41,438 nt of DNA from positions 1-41,438 of the forward strand of contig JACPQF010000109.1 in assembly GCA_016190625.1 (NCBI GenBank). The letters are read 5' to 3'. Made by a program: the position numbers and the translations under genes. The stretch comes from Chloroflexota bacterium. Lineage in GTDB: Bacteria > Chloroflexota > Dehalococcoidia > JACPQF01. Below, piece by piece: positions 8,668 through 16,565 of the stretch. Within the stretch, counting starts at the first letter, position 1. Every line of letters starts with the position of its first letter. The notes under the pieces were generated by a model that saw nothing but the letters and a program-made list of their open reading frames with translations, had not been told where the DNA came from and made no database searches.

Positions 8668-9519
8668 ATGAATGGTATTCCCATCGGAATCGATCCCGTC
8701 TTGATTCATTTTGGCGGCGTGGAGATCCGCTGGTACGGACTGGCCATCGCCCTGGGGGTCATCGCTGCAGTTTGGGTGGCGACGCGCGAGGCCAGGCGCA
8801 AGGGCCTGTCCGAGGATAGCATCCAGACGCTGGCCCTCGTCGGGGTCATCGGCGGCATCGTCGGCTCGCGTCTGTTCCACGTCATCGACAAGCTAGGCTA
8901 CTACATGGACCATCCGGCGCAGATCTTCGCCTTCCAGCAGGGCGGCCTGGCCATCTGGGGCGGCGTGGCCGGCGGCCTTATCGCGGGAAGCGCCTACGTG
9001 CTCATCAAGCGAATTCCCTTGGGGGCAGCGGCAGACCTGGCCGCCCCGGCCCTGCTCACGGGACAGATCATCGGCCGGATCGGTTGCACCATCAATGGCG
9101 ACGCCTGGGGCGGTCCGACCAGCCTTCCCTGGGGCTTCATCTACCAGCGTACCGACACCCTTATCAACGATCTCTACAAGCCCGTCTATGACAAGGTAAC
9201 CGGCGCCATAATTCAACCCGGGGTACCGACCCATCCCTATCCGATTTACGAGATGCTCTGGAACCTGGTCCTGCTCGCCGGGATTTGGCTGCTGCGCAAG
9301 CGCCTGCGCCGCAACGGGGTGCTGTTCGCCCTCTACGTTGGCGGTTATTCCCTCGGCCGGTTCCTTCTCACCTTCGTGCGGGAGGAGCAGATCATTGGCT
9401 GGGGCCTCCAACAAGCCCAGGTCGTCGCCCTCGCCGGTATGGTTCTCGCTACACTGCTGGGGCTCTACCTTCTGGTCATCCGTCCGGTTCCGGTTCCTGC
9501 GACCAAGGCGAAGGCGTAG
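8668..9519 (+). CDS. lgt: Prolipoprotein diacylglyceryl transferase
   Basis: Lgt transfers diacylglycerol from phosphatidylglycerol to the lipobox Cys of prolipoproteins in the cytoplasmic membrane. The 283-aa length is typical. Motifs in order are IRWYGLAIALG at the N-terminus, QQGGLAIWGGVAGG (the second GG region, with Trp where E. coli has His, a variant seen in other phyla), the signature GRIGCTINGDAWG keeping the essential Arg, HPYPIYEMLWN, and GYSLGRFLLTFVREEQ. About seven membrane segments are visible. ATG lies behind GAGGAAAG. It stands alone between a transposase remnant and the convergent lpdA. Its substrates would include the two lipoproteins encoded at 3-4.6 kb. Confidence 0.96.
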   Translation: MNGIPIGIDPVLIHFGGVEIRWYGLAIALGVIAAVWVATREARRKGLSEDSIQTLALVGVIGGIVGSRLFHVIDKLGYYMDHPAQIFAFQQGGLAIWGGVAGGLIAGSAYVLIKRIPLGAAADLAAPALLTGQIIGRIGCTINGDAWGGPTSLPWGFIYQRTDTLINDLYKPVYDKVTGAIIQPGVPTHPYPIYEMLWNLVLLAGIWLLRKRLRRNGVLFALYVGGYSLGRFLLTFVREEQIIGWGLQQAQVVALAGMVLATLLGLYLLVIRPVPVPATKAKA

Positions 9520-9530
9520 ACGGGGGTATC

Positions 9531-9580
9531 AACGAATAGACAGCGAATACGTGGATGGACTCATCATTCGCTTATTCGTT
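9531..9580. terminator. Palindromic repeat serving as probable bidirectional terminator of lgt and lpdA
   Basis: AACGAATAGACAGCGAAT is mirrored by ATTCGCTTATTCGTT across a short GTGGATGG-containing loop. It lies 12 bases after the lgt stop and 25 bases before the lpdA stop, so both transcripts run into it. It resembles the AACGGATAAACGGATGG element found inside the glycosyltransferase gene at 38183, which suggests one dispersed family. Confidence 0.65.
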
Positions 9581-9604
9581 GCCCCATTAGGTGACACCGT
9601 TCCA

Positions 9605-11017
9605 CTACGCGCTCCGCGCCTTCCTCGGCGCGATATGAATGGCCTGGCCGTTGACGTCGAGCGCCGCTTCCATGCTGACTTCTGACAATGTGGGATGGGC
9701 GTGGATGGCCTGGGCCACGTCCTCCACCGTGCCTTCCATGCTGATGGCCAGCGCCGCCTCGGCGATCAACTCTGTCGCGTGGGGGCCGGCGATGGCGATG
9801 CCGAGAATCTCACCGTACTCCTTGTCGGCGATGACTTTGACGAACCCGTCACGCTCGCCGATACCGAGAGCCTTGCCATTGGCCGAGAATGGAAAGCGGC
9901 CCACGGTGAGGTCCCGGCCCTGCTCGCGAGCCATCGCCTCGGTCAGGCCCACCCCGGCTATCTCCGGCCTGGTGTAAATGCAGCGGGGGACGGCCTTGTA
10001 GTCCATAGTCGCCTCTCGACCAAGGGCGTTCTCCACGGCCACCATCCCCTCGTGGGAGGCCACGTGAGCCAGCATCATCTTGCCGACCACGTCCCCTATA
10101 GCGTATATTCCCGGCACGCTCGTTCGCATTCGCTCGTCGACGATGATCCGCCCGCGCTCGACGCGAATGCCGATCTTGTCTAGGCTCAAGCCCCTGGTGT
10201 TGGGGACGCGTCCCACGCCGACAAGAACCAGATCGGCTCTCACTTCCTGCTGCTTGTCCTTCGGCTGAAGGACGGTGACGACCTTCTCGCCTCCCTCCGT
10301 CCTCACCTCCTTGACCGAGCTGCCGAGGTGCTGCGTAATGCTGCGTCGTCGGAAGCTACGCTGCAAGACCTGGCTCAGGTCGGCGTCCTCCATGGGAATG
10401 AGGCGGTCCATTAGCTCGACAATGGTCACCTGGCTACCGAAGCGGTTGAACATGTCGCCAAACTCCACGCCGATAGCGCCCCCGCCGATAATGAGCAGCC
10501 GCTTGGGCAAACTCTTCAAGGCAACCGCCTGATTGCTGTTGATCACGCCTTCGGCGTCGAGGCCGGGTATGGGCAGAGTTGCCGGGACCGAGCCGGTGGC
10601 GATTACGATGTTCCGGGCCGATATTATTTCTTCTTGCCCGTTGGTGACCTTGACCTGCCCCGGGGCGACGATGTCTCCCGACCCCCTCACCAGGCGCACG
10701 CCATTGGCGACGAAGAGTGATTCCACGCCGCTGCGCAACTGGCGAACCACGCCGTCTTTGCGGCTCATGGCCTGAGAGAGGTCGAAGGTGTATCCCTGAA
10801 CGCTGACGCCAAAATCCTTCGCCTCGCTCAGGTGGGAGAGTATGTCAGCCGAGGCGAGCAGGGACTTGGTGGGAATGCAACCCCAGTTGAGGCAGGTTCC
10901 TCCCACGTCCGCTTTTTCGACCAGCGTGACCGTGGCGCCAAGCCTGGCCGCGTGGATGGCGGCCACGTAGCCCCCGGGCCCGCCGCCGATGATCACGATG
11001 TCTTGAGTCTCAGTCAT
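9605..11017 (-). CDS. lpdA: Dihydrolipoamide dehydrogenase (E3)
   Basis: E3 reoxidises the dihydrolipoyl groups of the E2 core using FAD and NAD+. The start at 11017 is chosen over the longer ORF because GGAGGTAAAACA precedes this ATG and the protein then begins MTETQDIVIIGGGPGG, the FAD-binding Rossmann motif. The redox disulphide is C42/C47 in GGTCLNWGCIPTK. The NAD-binding motif is IIGGGAIGVEFGD, the second FAD motif ends in IYAIGDV, and the catalytic His-Glu pair lies in HAHPTLSE near the C-terminus. At 470 aa it is full length. It is the last gene of the E1 alpha-E1 beta-E2-E3 group and is separated from E2 by about 140 bases containing a perfect palindrome. Confidence 0.96.
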   Translation of the reverse strand: MTETQDIVIIGGGPGGYVAAIHAARLGATVTLVEKADVGGTCLNWGCIPTKSLLASADILSHLSEAKDFGVSVQGYTFDLSQAMSRKDGVVRQLRSGVESLFVANGVRLVRGSGDIVAPGQVKVTNGQEEIISARNIVIATGSVPATLPIPGLDAEGVINSNQAVALKSLPKRLLIIGGGAIGVEFGDMFNRFGSQVTIVELMDRLIPMEDADLSQVLQRSFRRRSITQHLGSSVKEVRTEGGEKVVTVLQPKDKQQEVRADLVLVGVGRVPNTRGLSLDKIGIRVERGRIIVDERMRTSVPGIYAIGDVVGKMMLAHVASHEGMVAVENALGREATMDYKAVPRCIYTRPEIAGVGLTEAMAREQGRDLTVGRFPFSANGKALGIGERDGFVKVIADKEYGEILGIAIAGPHATELIAEAALAISMEGTVEDVAQAIHAHPTLSEVSMEAALDVNGQAIHIAPRKARSA

Positions 11018-11086
11018 TGTTTTACCTCCATCTAAGGATCTATCGTCAGGTCGCCCTATCGTATCAATCGCAAGGGCGCCCAAACC

Positions 11087-11124
11087 GTAGGGGCGAATCC
11101 TTCCGCGGAAGGATTCGCCCCTAC
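11087..11124. repeat. 38-bp perfect palindrome (GTAGGGGCGAA family)
   Basis: The arm GTAGGGGCGAATCCTTCCG is followed immediately by its exact reverse complement. It belongs with the 28-bp palindromes at 25728, 25860 and 37477 by its shared GTAGGGGCGAA end, but has a different core. It lies between the E2 stop and lpdA start and could form a strong hairpin in the mRNA that changes the E2 to E3 expression ratio. Confidence 0.9.
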
Positions 11125-11159
11125 GCGTGTCTAGATGACATCTCTTAGGCCGCTGTTGC

Positions 11160-12422
11160 CTAAACCAGGAGCGCCGAAGGACGCTCCAGCAAATGTTTTA
11201 TGGCCCGCAGGAATTTGGCGGCGGGAACGCCATCGGCGACCCGATGGTCCCAGGTAAGGCTTAGGTAGAACGTCGGTCTGACGGCCAGTTGCCCGCGGAC
11301 GACCGCCGGTCGCTCCTCCATCCCACCGACCCCAAGGATGGCGCTTTGGGGCGGATTGATAATAGGCGTGAAGGCCATCACGTCGAAGGCGCTGAGGTTC
11401 GACAGGGTGAAAGTGCCGCCGGTTACCTCGTCGAGCGTGAGAGTTCCCTCTTGCGCCTTCTCGGCCACGGCGGCAAGCGCTCTGCTAAGCTCGACCAGCG
11501 TGAGCTTGTCCGCCTCGTGAACCACCGGCACGATGAGCCCGTCCTCTAGCGGCACGGCAACGCCGAGGTTCACGCGCTCGAAAACCTTGATATCGTCTCC
11601 CTCAATGGTAGAGTTGAAGATGGGAAAGCTTACCAAGGCCCTGATCAGGGCAGCGACGATAAGATCGTTATGGGAAATCCGGACACCAATGCGCTTCGCC
11701 TCGGCCATGAGTTGGCGATGCAGGTCGGACAGCGCTGTGGCGTCCACATCGGTGATGATCGTGAGCTGAGCGCTGGTCTGGAGGCTCCGCACCATATGGT
11801 CGGCGATGGTCTTGCGCTTGCCGGTGAGAGTAATGGTCTTCGCCGTTTCGTCTCGATCATTACTTAGGCCTCTGGCTGCGTCGGCGAACCCCCGGACATC
11901 GTCCTCGACGATCCGCCCCCCCGGTCCGGTTCCTTTGATCCTCGTTAGATCGACGCCCAGTTCCAGCGCCAGCCGTTTGGCAATGGGCGACGCGATGACC
12001 CTGGCGCTAGGGTAGAGGGTAGAGGGTTGAGGGTTGAGGGACGGGGGATGAGGGAAGGGGGATAAGGGCTCAGGGGCGGGGCTTTCCCCTCTACCCCCTA
12101 CCCTATACCCTATACCCTCTACCCTGTACCCTCTACCCTCTGCCCCATACCCTCTGCCCTCTCCTATTAGTGAGTGGTATTCTTCCTGTGAGGCGGCGAC
12201 GAGGCCGCAGGTGCCGCCGCAGGGGACGACTGTGCCCTCCTGAGAAGCAATGCGGAGGATGCCCGGTCCGGGCGCCTCCACTTCGTAGACGACCTTCTCG
12301 GTCTCTATCTCTAGCACTGGCGTTCCCGCTTCGACCGGCTGCCCCTCTTCTTTGAGCCAGCGCTTGATGGTTCCTTCGACCATGGTCATGCCCAGCTTTG
12401 GCATGGCGATCTTAGCAGCCAT
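11160..12422 (-). CDS. Dihydrolipoamide acyltransferase (E2) of 2-oxoacid/acetoin dehydrogenase complex
   Basis: E2 is the core acyltransferase of the complex. An N-terminal lipoyl domain (residues 1-78) carries the lipoylated Lys43 in EIETEKVVYEVEAP. A peripheral-subunit binding domain follows at about 140-175 (ASPIAKRLALELGVDLTRIKGTGPGGRI in part). The catalytic domain ends with LTWDHRVADG, keeping the active His and Asp. The linker at about residues 86-138 is unusual: instead of a normal Ala/Pro-rich linker it reads GYGAEGRGYRVEGIGYRVGG then a Pro/Ser-rich stretch, and it is encoded by a GGGTAGAG-type inverted repeat. The frame is intact, so the repeat is translated. Context with E1 alpha, E1 beta and E3 is decisive for the family, but the substrate (pyruvate, acetoin or branched 2-oxoacid) is not settled. 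Confidence 0.94.
   Translation of the reverse strand: MAAKIAMPKLGMTMVEGTIKRWLKEEGQPVEAGTPVLEIETEKVVYEVEAPGPGILRIASQEGTVVPCGGTCGLVAASQEEYHSLIGEGRGYGAEGRGYRVEGIGYRVGGRGESPAPEPLSPFPHPPSLNPQPSTLYPSARVIASPIAKRLALELGVDLTRIKGTGPGGRIVEDDVRGFADAARGLSNDRDETAKTITLTGKRKTIADHMVRSLQTSAQLTIITDVDATALSDLHRQLMAEAKRIGVRISHNDLIVAALIRALVSFPIFNSTIEGDDIKVFERVNLGVAVPLEDGLIVPVVHEADKLTLVELSRALAAVAEKAQEGTLTLDEVTGGTFTLSNLSAFDVMAFTPIINPPQSAILGVGGMEERPAVVRGQLAVRPTFYLSLTWDHRVADGVPAAKFLRAIKHLLERPSALLV
12010..12165. repeat. GGGTAGAG-type inverted repeat inside the E2 gene (copy 2)
   Basis: On the plus strand a G-rich arm of GGGTAGAGG and GGGTTGAGG units (12010-12079) is followed by a C-rich arm of TACCCTATACCC and CTCTACCC units (12085-12165). 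Together they could form a long imperfect hairpin. The repeat keeps the E2 reading frame open and encodes its interdomain linker. Confidence 0.9.
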
Positions 12423-12456
12423 TCAGTTGTCTATCTCCCGTCTCATGAGCCAGTCC

Positions 12457-13443
12457 TCATTTTACCCTGACCGGCACGGTCTCTCTGGCCGCCGCCACGA
12501 TCTTGTTCCTGTCAGGCAAATAGGCTTTCTCGAGCACTGGTGCCATCGGCACCGGCGAGAAAGGCGCTCCCACCCTCTTTACCGGAGCATCGAGATAGTC
12601 GAAAGCTTCCTCCATGATGCTGGCGGCCACTTCGCCGCCGAAGCCGCCAAACTTCACGGCCTCGTGAACCACGACGGCCCGATGGGTCTTGGCCACGGAT
12701 CCTATGATGGTGTCGAGGTCGAGGGGAACGAGGGTCCGCAGGTCGACGACCTCGGCGCTGATCCCCGTTTCGGCGAGCATATCGGCGGCGGCCAGAGCCT
12801 CGTGCACCATCATGGAGGTGGCGATGAGGGTGACGTCCCTGCCCTCTCGCTTGACGTCCGCCTTGCCGAGTGGAATGGCATAGGCCTCCTCGGGCACGTC
12901 GCCGCGCAGGCGGTATAGCCGCTTGTGCTCGACGAACACCACGGGGTTGTCGTCGCGAATGGCGGATATGAGCAGACCTTTAGCGTCATAGGGCGTGGCA
13001 GGCATCACCACCTTGAGGCCGGGAACATGGGCAAACCAGGCCTCCACGCTCTGGGAATGCTGGGCGGCTATGCTAAAGCCGGCGCCGCAAGGGGTGCGAA
13101 TGACCAGCGGCACCGTGATGTTCCCCCCAAACATGTATCGCATCTTGGCGGCCTGATTAAAGATCTGGTCGAGGCAACAGCCGACGAAATCCATGAACAT
13201 GATCTCTACCACGGGTCGCAGGCCGGCGGCAGCGGCGCCGACGCCGAGGCCGACGATCGCCGCCTCGCTGATGGGACAGTCCACCGCTCGGTCGGGGCCA
13301 AACTCGCCGAGCAGGCCAGCGGTAACCCTAAAGGCACCATCGTCAAGGGCCACATCTTCCCCGGCTACGAAAACGGAGGAGTCGCGCCGCATCTCCGATC
13401 TTAGCGCTTCGTTTAGGGCCTTCGAGTAGCTCAACTGTCTCAT
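12457..13443 (-). CDS. 2-oxoacid/acetoin dehydrogenase E1 component, beta subunit
   Basis: The 328-aa protein is full length for a TPP-dependent E1 beta. It begins SYSKALNEALRSEM and contains the thiamine-pocket Glu region (VAGEDVALDDGAFRVT), the pyrimidine-domain segment CPISEAAIVGLGVGAA, GAGFSIAAQHSQSVEAWFAHVPGLKVVMPATP and the C-terminal transketolase domain (VVDLRTLVPLDLDTI, HEAVKFGGFGGEVAA). ATG lies behind GGAGGGAG. It forms the alpha2-beta2 decarboxylase with the neighbouring alpha subunit, 61 bases upstream, and feeds acyl groups to E2 encoded next. The chain resembles AcoB and PdhB about equally. Confidence 0.95.
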   Translation of the reverse strand: MRQLSYSKALNEALRSEMRRDSSVFVAGEDVALDDGAFRVTAGLLGEFGPDRAVDCPISEAAIVGLGVGAAAAGLRPVVEIMFMDFVGCCLDQIFNQAAKMRYMFGGNITVPLVIRTPCGAGFSIAAQHSQSVEAWFAHVPGLKVVMPATPYDAKGLLISAIRDDNPVVFVEHKRLYRLRGDVPEEAYAIPLGKADVKREGRDVTLIATSMMVHEALAAADMLAETGISAEVVDLRTLVPLDLDTIIGSVAKTHRAVVVHEAVKFGGFGGEVAASIMEEAFDYLDAPVKRVGAPFSPVPMAPVLEKAYLPDRNKIVAAARETVPVRVK

Positions 13444-13504
13444 TTTCCGCTCCCTCCTTCATTCGTCGACCGCAGAATGGTTCCAGGCGCCCTTCAGGCG
13501 GGTC

Positions 13505-14476
13505 TCAGTTCCCGCTGGGGGCGTAGACGTCCTCCAACAGGGCCTCCAGGGAAGCCGAGGGACTCTCCTCGGCAAATCTGACGGCGCTTTCGATGGCACC
13601 GGCGACTTCCTGATCGATGCTATCTGCCTGCTCGCCGCTCATCACTCCCAATTCGATGAGTCTATCGCGAAGACGCGGGATGGGGTCCTTGAGCTTCCAG
13701 GCATCGACCTCTTCCTGGGTGCGGTAGCGGCCGGGGTCGCCGATCGAGTGTCCGTAATGGCGATAGGTCTTGCACTCGACGAGGCTTGGACCGAGACCGA
13801 CACGCGCCCGACCAATCGCCTCTCTTGCCGCTTTGTATACGGCAAAGACGTCGTTGCCGTCGACGATGGCGCCGGGTATGCCATAGGCTCTGGCGCGATC
13901 GGCGACGTCGACGATGGTCTGGTGGCGGGCCTGGCTGGTGGACACTGCGTAGCCGTTGTTCTCGCAAACGAAGATAACGGGCGCCTTGAGCACTGCGGCC
14001 AGATTGACGGCTTCATGAAAAGTTCCCTGGTTGGAGGCGCCATCGCCAAAAAAGGCCACTGCCACCGCGTCGCTCTTTCTATACTTGGCAGCAAATCCGG
14101 CGCCGACGGCGATCGGTAGCCCGGCGCCGACGATGCCGTTGGCCCCCAGAATACCAACGCCCAGGCTGGCGATGTGCATCGAGCCTCCCTTGCCCTTGCA
14201 GTAGCCGGTGGATTTAGCGAACAGCTCGGCCATCATCTTGTCCAGGTCGCCACCCTTGGCAATTAGGTGGCCGTGGCCACGATGGGTGGAGCTGACGTAG
14301 TCGGCTGGCCCCAAGTTAGCGCAGACGCCACAGGCGACAGCCTCTTCGCCAGCATAGAGATGAACCGTGCCAGGCAGCTTGCCCTCGAGCATCAACCTAG
14401 CTACCCGCGTTTCGAACTGTCTGATGGTCTGCATCTTGGTGTACATCCAGATTAGAGCATCGCGGTCGACGTCCAT
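13505..14476 (-). CDS. TPP-dependent E1 component, alpha subunit (AcoA/PdhA-like)
   Basis: This subunit binds thiamine diphosphate and decarboxylates the 2-oxoacid (or cleaves acetoin). The TPP motif runs from FFGDGASNQGTFHEA to CENNGYAVST. The region STHRGHGHLIAKGGDLDKMMAELF with GYCKGKGGSMHIAS is close to what I recall of acetoin dehydrogenase AcoA, though many pyruvate dehydrogenases share it. The 323-aa length is normal. ATG follows GGGAGGAGAAG. It is the first enzyme gene of the E1 alpha-E1 beta-E2-E3 set. Lack of an acetoin regulator nearby leaves pyruvate as an equally likely substrate. Confidence 0.95.
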   Translation of the reverse strand: MDVDRDALIWMYTKMQTIRQFETRVARLMLEGKLPGTVHLYAGEEAVACGVCANLGPADYVSSTHRGHGHLIAKGGDLDKMMAELFAKSTGYCKGKGGSMHIASLGVGILGANGIVGAGLPIAVGAGFAAKYRKSDAVAVAFFGDGASNQGTFHEAVNLAAVLKAPVIFVCENNGYAVSTSQARHQTIVDVADRARAYGIPGAIVDGNDVFAVYKAAREAIGRARVGLGPSLVECKTYRHYGHSIGDPGRYRTQEEVDAWKLKDPIPRLRDRLIELGVMSGEQADSIDQEVAGAIESAVRFAEESPSASLEALLEDVYAPSGN

Positions 14477-14553
14477 GATCTTCTCCTCCCGTCATCTCAC
14501 TCGCCTGCTCAGAGAATAACCGCTGCTGCGCCGCCGAAGAGGCCCTCGACGGC

Positions 14554-14964
14554 CTAGCCCCCTGGCTTGAACTTGGGTATGGTTACCTCGTCGCTCAGCT
14601 TCTCGAAGGTCACCTCGAGGGGCATGTCCACGCTAAGCGCGGAGTTGGGGCAGTCTACCACATTGCTGACTATTCTGATTCCCTGCTCCAGCTCCACGGT
14701 GGCTACGTTATAGGGCACTTTGTCGGTGAAGCCCGGATGGTAAACCTGATGCATTATGGCGAACGAATAGAGCTTTCCTTTCCCGCTGACCTTGGCCCAT
14801 TCGATGTCGTTGTTGAGGCAGACATCACAGCGCAGCTTTACGGGCCACATGAAGGACCCGCAGGTCTTGCATCGCTGGAGCACCAGCTCGTGTCGCTTCG
14901 CCCCTTCATAGAAGGGCATCGATTTCTCGTCGGGAACCGGCATCGGTAGCTTGGAATCGGCCAT
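14554..14964 (-). CDS. Zn-ribbon OB-fold protein (DUF35 type, thiolase partner)
   Basis: An N-terminal helix is followed by a rubredoxin-like Zn ribbon with CKTCG and CDVC (Cys pairs about 15 apart), then an OB fold (GKLYSFAIMHQVYHPGF, YNVATVELEQGIRI). At 136 aa this is typical of DUF35/ChsH2-like proteins, which act as acyl-CoA-binding partners of SCP-x-type thiolases. A truncated thiolase C-terminus sits directly upstream on the same strand, so this gene has probably lost its partner. ATG lies behind AGAGGTGAT. It is 78 bases from the E1 alpha gene and may be co-transcribed with the dehydrogenase operon. Confidence 0.92.
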   Translation of the reverse strand: MADSKLPMPVPDEKSMPFYEGAKRHELVLQRCKTCGSFMWPVKLRCDVCLNNDIEWAKVSGKGKLYSFAIMHQVYHPGFTDKVPYNVATVELEQGIRIVSNVVDCPNSALSVDMPLEVTFEKLSDEVTIPKFKPGG

Positions 14965-15067
14965 GTTTTATCACCTCTGTAGCGGTTACCTGCGAACAAA
15001 ATTCGCAGGCTAATATTATTGCTATCCTGCGGATCTTAGCGGCAGGCAGCGTTTGCCAGACGAGCCA

Positions 15068-15352
15068 CTAAGACGGCTGGGTGCTTAAAATCAGGGTGGA
15101 ATGATAGGCGAGAACGCCGCCGTTACCGGACACGAGAACAAGGGCGTGTTTGGGCACCTGCCTCTCGCCCCCCTGGCCGCGGGTCTGGATGACGCCCTCC
15201 GATAGAGGCGTCATGCCCATCATGTAATAGGCGGAAAGCTCACCGCCGCCGGTGTTAGTAGGCAGGGACCCGCCGGGGCCGAGCTTGCCATCTTCGACGA
15301 ACGGCCCACCCTCGCCCTTCGGGCAATAGCCATAGTCCTCGAGCGTGACCAG
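15068..15352 (-). pseudogene. C-terminal remnant of an SCP-x-type thiolase
   Basis: From about 15352 the minus strand reads LVTLEDYGYCPKGEGGPFVE, then GSLPTNTGGGELSAYYMMGM and RGQGGERQVPKHALVLVSG. This is the last quarter of an acetyl-CoA acetyltransferase of the lipid-transfer type. Upstream of that point the ORF (to 15550) has no thiolase features, so roughly 300 residues including the nucleophilic Cys domain are missing. The stop codon and the neighbouring DUF35 gene are in the normal order, so this is the residue of a thiolase-DUF35 pair. It cannot be an active enzyme. Confidence 0.88.
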
Positions 15353-15782
15353 ACCTGCTTGCGCGGGTTTTCTTGTCGTCTCGTGTTCTATCGAAACCAT
15401 GCCCCACTGTGCCAGCTTCACGGGCATTGTCAAGGCTTCAGCCAGTTGCAGCCAATTTGTCGGCCACCGCAGTGTTGAAATGATAGCACCAGTGGAGACC
15501 AAAGTCAACGCGTTTCCCCTGGCAGGTGCGAGCCGTCGGCTCCCAGGCAACCTCTTCTAGCAAGGTGCTCCTTGCCATGGTCGGCAGATTGATCTAATCG
15601 GCTTGTTGTGCTATTGTAGTGATGCACCGGCTCGACTAGCCTAGGCAGGGTCCGGCCAGGCGGGACAGGGCGAAAGGCCGGAACGGCCGAGAGGGAACAT
15701 GCTGAGAAAATGGAGCCGCTCGCCCGATAACAAGTTAGCTTCGATTCCCCCTTCTCCTCCTGCCCTGTCCGCATTTAGCAGT
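15353..15782. other. Intergenic region between thiolase remnant and UspA gene
   Basis: No coding signature is visible; ORFs on both strands lack family motifs. Short hairpins are present, for example GCAAGGTGCTCCTTGC near 15559-15574. The missing thiolase N-terminus is not here, so it was deleted rather than shifted out of frame. Confidence 0.5.
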
Positions 15783-16232
15783 CTAGGCGCCGACAGCCCT
15801 TACCAAGAGGACGGGCGTAGTTGCGTGGCGGAGCACCCTTTCGGCAACGCTGCCGTACACCCAGCGGCTGATTCCGGACCGGCCATGAGTTGCCATAGCA
15901 ATGATGCGCACGCCGGCGTCCTTGGCATAGTCGATGATCAACTCCGCCGGACTGCCGATCTGGACTTCCTGGGAGATCCATTTGACTCCCTTAGCCCTAA
16001 GTCTTTCGGCGACCTCGCCAAGATAGGTGTTGGCCTGAGCCAGAGCGCTGTCGATGGCGGCGTCGACCGAAATGATCTGACGACCCATATCGTCGGTCAC
16101 CCCCTGGGGGTGGGCGATCGCCCGGAAGAGAATGACCTCCGAGTCAAACGCATGCGCCAGTAGTTCGACATGGGGAAGGACCACTTCTGCCGTAGAAGAG
16201 CCGTCGAGCGGAACTAACAGCTTGCTATACAC
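15783..16232 (-). CDS. Universal stress protein (UspA family)
   Basis: The 149-aa protein starts at a GTG at 16232 preceded by GGGAGG, giving the usual beginning VYSKLLVPLDGSSTAE. The ORF-track start at 16292 adds 20 residues with no homology. The ATP-binding signature is intact in MATHGRSGISRWVYGSVAERVLRHATTPVLLV (the G-x2-G-x9-GS motif), so this is an ATP-binding Usp. It is a monocistronic gene as far as can be seen. Its role would be a cytoplasmic stress or energy-state response. Confidence 0.92.
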   Translation of the reverse strand: MYSKLLVPLDGSSTAEVVLPHVELLAHAFDSEVILFRAIAHPQGVTDDMGRQIISVDAAIDSALAQANTYLGEVAERLRAKGVKWISQEVQIGSPAELIIDYAKDAGVRIIAMATHGRSGISRWVYGSVAERVLRHATTPVLLVRAVGA

Positions 16233-16565
16233 GTGGCTAACCTCCCTGAAATTGATAGACGCTATACTAGCGCTCGCGGCCCAGGTTGTCAAGCAGATAG
16301 TAGTAGCCGTGAGCGGTCAGCTTTCAGAGGCCAGCGGTCCCACGGACTAGAGAGCCGCAGCTAGTCGACTCCTTGAGTTGGGGCACCCGCCCTGTGGCTG
16401 GAGGGCGGGCAACCTGTGCCGGCGCGCAGGCTACGACAAGGTCATTCGGCGCGTTCGAGAGGTAGCCTGAAGGTCTTGCAGGAGTCGAACAGAACGAAGG
16501 AGGAGGCGAGAGCATGACGGGAGCAGAAGAAAAGGACTCGGCTGTCCTTCCCGGAAGGAACTCAG
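16233..16565. other. Intergenic region upstream of the molybdenum-subunit remnant
   Basis: No gene is recognised. Features are a GCGGTCAGCTTTCAG segment, a GC-rich hairpin (CCGCCCT...AGGGCGG, near 16386-16407) and a short ORF at 16514 with a strong GGAGGAGG site that runs out of frame with the downstream gene after 30 residues. The end of the region holds TCCTTCCCGGAAGGA, exactly where homology to the molybdenum subunit begins. Confidence 0.5.

Noticed and set aside
12010-12165. G-rich array as a frameshift or assembly artefact splitting the E2 gene
   Set aside because: The E2 frame stays open across it and joins a lipoyl domain to a binding domain in the right order, and the same family occurs in other genes.
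16293-16510. Possible molybdenum-cofactor riboswitch ahead of the molybdenum subunit
   Set aside because: A GC-rich hairpin is present but I could not match the conserved core of the Moco RNA, and the downstream gene is truncated at its 5' end.
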